Of a stretch of 24,808 bases of DNA, positions 22,924 to 24,808 are shown piece by piece (within the stretch, counting starts at the first letter, position 1; every line of letters starts with the position of its first letter). Source of the DNA: an uncultured Bacteroidales bacterium (lineage in GTDB: Bacteria > Bacteroidota > Bacteroidia > Bacteroidales > Muribaculaceae); assembly GCA_958418815.1 (NCBI GenBank), contig CATZGB010000040.1:1-24808 (forward strand), read 5' to 3'. The notes under the pieces are model-generated. The model ran no database searches, was not told where the DNA came from, and saw nothing but the letters and a program-made list of their open reading frames with translations. The position numbers were made by a program, and so were the translations under genes.

Positions 22924-24612
22924 ATGGAAAAGACTCGTTTCAACTATAGGAGACTGCTCTGGTTGCCGGGCGTCTTCGCGTGGATTCTGACCATGTCGGC
23001 CGAGATTCCCGCTGGTTATTATTCATCGGTCAGCGGCAAGCGTGACGGAGAGCTGAAAACAGCCCTCCACAACCTGCTTTACAACCACACGCTGATTTCG
23101 TCGTACAACAACCTGCCGAATTATTTCCGCAAGACCGATGTCTATCCCCCCGGAAACGAGCGGTACGGCCAATGGTGGGACATGTATTCCGACATCCCGC
23201 TCTATACCAACTCTTTCAGCGGGCTTAACCGCGAGCATTCCCTGCCTAAAAGCTGGTGGGGAGGCTCCACCACGACCCCAGCCTACATCGACCTCAACCA
23301 TCTCTATCCCTCTGAGGCCGCCGCCAACATGGCCAAGTCAAACTATCCCCTCGGGGAGGTTTCGGGCAAGCCCACGTTTGAAAACGGCATAACCACCGTC
23401 GGCACCCCGGTCTCAGGACAGGGGGGCGGCGCGCGTCTGGTCTTCGAGCCGGCCGATGTCTACAAGGGTGACTTCGCCCGCACATACTTCTATATGGTCA
23501 CATGCTACCAGAACCTCACCTGGAAGTACACCTGGATGGTGAGCAACAACCTTTACCCGACTCTCAACACCTGGGCTGTCAACCTGTTGCTGAAATGGAA
23601 CGAAGAGGATCCCGTCAGCCAGAAAGAGCTTGACCGCAACGAGGAAGTCTACAAGGTGCAGGGCAACCGCAACCCATTCATCGACTATCCCGAGCTGGCC
23701 GAATACATCTGGGGCGACAAGCGCGGCGAAGCCTTCATCCCCGGCGGGGCGACACAGGGCGACCCGGTGCTGATTACTCCGGTGCAGGACATGGCCCTGG
23801 AGTTTGGCGAGACCGTGGTCAACGACAACAACACCGTCTCGCTCCAGGTGCGCGGCGAAAACATCAAGACCAATCCCGAGCTTACCCTTTCAGGCATAGA
23901 CAAAGGCATGTTCTCCCTGGAGGTCAGCAGCATCACTGCCGCCGACGTGAACAAGCCTGAAGGCACATGGGTCAGGGTCTCCTACAAGCCGACAGCCCTC
24001 GGTGAGCATTCGGCGCGCCTGATAGTCTCGGGCTATGACGGAGCCAAGTCACGCGGAATAGCCTTGAGAGGACAGGCCGTGGAGAAACCGGTGCTGCATG
24101 ACATCCATGCGCTTCCCGCTGTCGGAGTCACAGCCACATCCTACACCGCAATGTGGGAGGAGCCTGAGAATGACGTGGTTGATTACTACGTCGTGACCCG
24201 CACCGTTTATCCCGACAATGCCGAGACATATTGGGAAGAACAAGTGGCCGAGGAGGCTCATTTCATCTTTGACGACTGCGAACCTGGCACACGCGAGAGC
24301 TACAATGTCCGCTCCTGCCGCCTGGGCTACTATTCCGCCCCCTCCAATGAGGTGTATGTCGACCTGCTCGCAGGCATAGACGCGGTGGGTGAAGACAGCC
24401 GTGTGCCGATGGGATGGCGCCTCACTGCCGACGGCCTTGTGCTGACGATGCCTGAAGGCTCGGCCGTCACCAATGTCATGGTCTACGACCTGCAAGGTCG
24501 CCTTGTGATGACACTCCCCGAGGCCACAAATGGCCTGCTCCTCCCGGTTGCTCCCGGCGCGTATGTCATCACCGCCGACACCCTCTCCGCACCCCTCCGG
24601 GTGATTTTCTGA
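22924..24612 (+). CDS. Secreted endonuclease I family nuclease with C-terminal export tail
   Basis: 562 aa. Residues about 1-26 are a signal-type sequence (basic N-terminus, then LLWLPGVFAWILTMSA). The endonuclease I domain covers about 30-275: GLNREHSLPKSWWGG holds the catalytic His105, and DLNHLYPSEAAANMAKSNYP holds His126 and the metal-binding Asn residues. A beta-sandwich follows (about 285-385), then a fibronectin III-like domain (about 395-480, VTATSYTAMWEEPENDVVDY). The last 70 residues carry VYDLQGRLVMTLP and APGAYVITADTL, an export tail of the Bacteroidetes type. It should degrade DNA outside the cell or at the surface, for nutrient scavenging or matrix turnover. It is 40 bp behind the GT9 gene but functionally unrelated to it. 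Confidence 0.92.
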   Translation: MEKTRFNYRRLLWLPGVFAWILTMSAEIPAGYYSSVSGKRDGELKTALHNLLYNHTLISSYNNLPNYFRKTDVYPPGNERYGQWWDMYSDIPLYTNSFSGLNREHSLPKSWWGGSTTTPAYIDLNHLYPSEAAANMAKSNYPLGEVSGKPTFENGITTVGTPVSGQGGGARLVFEPADVYKGDFARTYFYMVTCYQNLTWKYTWMVSNNLYPTLNTWAVNLLLKWNEEDPVSQKELDRNEEVYKVQGNRNPFIDYPELAEYIWGDKRGEAFIPGGATQGDPVLITPVQDMALEFGETVVNDNNTVSLQVRGENIKTNPELTLSGIDKGMFSLEVSSITAADVNKPEGTWVRVSYKPTALGEHSARLIVSGYDGAKSRGIALRGQAVEKPVLHDIHALPAVGVTATSYTAMWEEPENDVVDYYVVTRTVYPDNAETYWEEQVAEEAHFIFDDCEPGTRESYNVRSCRLGYYSAPSNEVYVDLLAGIDAVGEDSRVPMGWRLTADGLVLTMPEGSAVTNVMVYDLQGRLVMTLPEATNGLLLPVAPGAYVITADTLSAPLRVIF

Positions 24613-24652
24613 CACCGCAAGGATTAATGCAGGGAGTTGACTCCCGCAGATT

Positions 24653-24772
24653 CCACACACAGGCTATCCGCGAATAGTCCATCCACACGTAGGCCATCCG
24701 CGAAGAGGCCATCCACACGTAGGTTATCCGCGAATAGGTGAGCCACACGTAGGCCATCCGCGAATCCGTCAG
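24653..24772. repeat. Four-copy 30-bp tandem repeat
   Basis: Units start at 24653, 24683, 24713 and 24743 and are exactly 30 bp each, with the core ccacacgtaggccatccgcg and a variable final third. The first copy is the most divergent (acacagg for acgtagg). There are no unique spacers, which excludes a CRISPR array. On the minus strand the repeat sits in an open frame (24790-24569) as a decapeptide repeat, SRMAYVW plus three variable residues, but no recognisable protein surrounds it. It lies 40 bp downstream of the endonuclease stop and may continue in degenerate form to about 24785. Confidence 0.85.
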
Positions 24773-24808
24773 CGAATCCGGAGGATTCATTAACCATTAG
24801 CCCCGGGT

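Noticed and set aside
24653..24772. Possible CRISPR array
   Set aside because: The 30-bp units are directly adjacent with no unique spacers, and no cas gene is present.

Overview
The window looks like chromosomal DNA of a GC-rich Bacteroidales bacterium, most likely Muribaculaceae or a close relative (inferred). The reasons are: promoter-like elements of the Bacteroidetes type (TTTG, 19-20 bp spacer, TAnnTTTG) in front of many genes; no clear Shine-Dalgarno sequences; families typical of the phylum (DUF2723, DUF4254, Bacteroidales-type CotH and GH26 proteins); and secreted proteins that end in a short Gly-Tyr-Ile-type tail like those of the Bacteroidetes secretion system. There are 18 protein genes that I consider real. 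No rRNA, tRNA, insertion sequence or CRISPR array was seen.

Layout. 1-519: no convincing protein gene, but a well-formed minus-strand promoter and a terminator bracket a possible structured RNA. 520-4317 (-): large secreted CotH-type protein with two CotH modules. 4318-4519: two abutting perfect palindromes. 4520-5986 (-): DUF1846 protein. 6047-6622 (-): purN. 6845-8077 (+): CobW-type GTPase with a His/Asp-rich metal loop. 8078-8316: pyrimidine-rich spacer with a long inverted repeat, followed by a REP-associated-type tyrosine transposase with an extra C-terminal domain (8317-9270). 9300-12456: proC-proB-proA, a compact operon for the whole glutamate-to-proline route. 12592-13070: YafQ/RelE-type toxin-antitoxin pair with its own promoter. 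13151-14722 (-): secreted GH26 beta-mannanase. 14932-15513 (-): small outer-membrane barrel. 15649-20789 (-): DUF2723 membrane protein, polysaccharide deacetylase and queG, probably one transcript. 21141-22883 (+): divergent DUF4254 and GT9 genes. 22924-24612 (+): secreted endonuclease I. 24653-24772: four-copy 30-bp tandem repeat.

How the genes fit together. Much of the window is housekeeping metabolism (proline, purine and queuosine synthesis, a metallochaperone) set beside envelope and secreted functions. The divergent DUF2723/deacetylase and DUF4254/GT9 transcripts together look like a cell-envelope glycan locus. The mannanase, CotH and endonuclease proteins are predicted to be exported and share the C-terminal tail. 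The least ordinary items are the transposase with its putative cognate inverted repeat and SLOG/DprA-like C-terminal half, the candidate RNA at the left edge, the twin palindromes at 4457-4506, and the 30-bp tandem repeat at the right edge.
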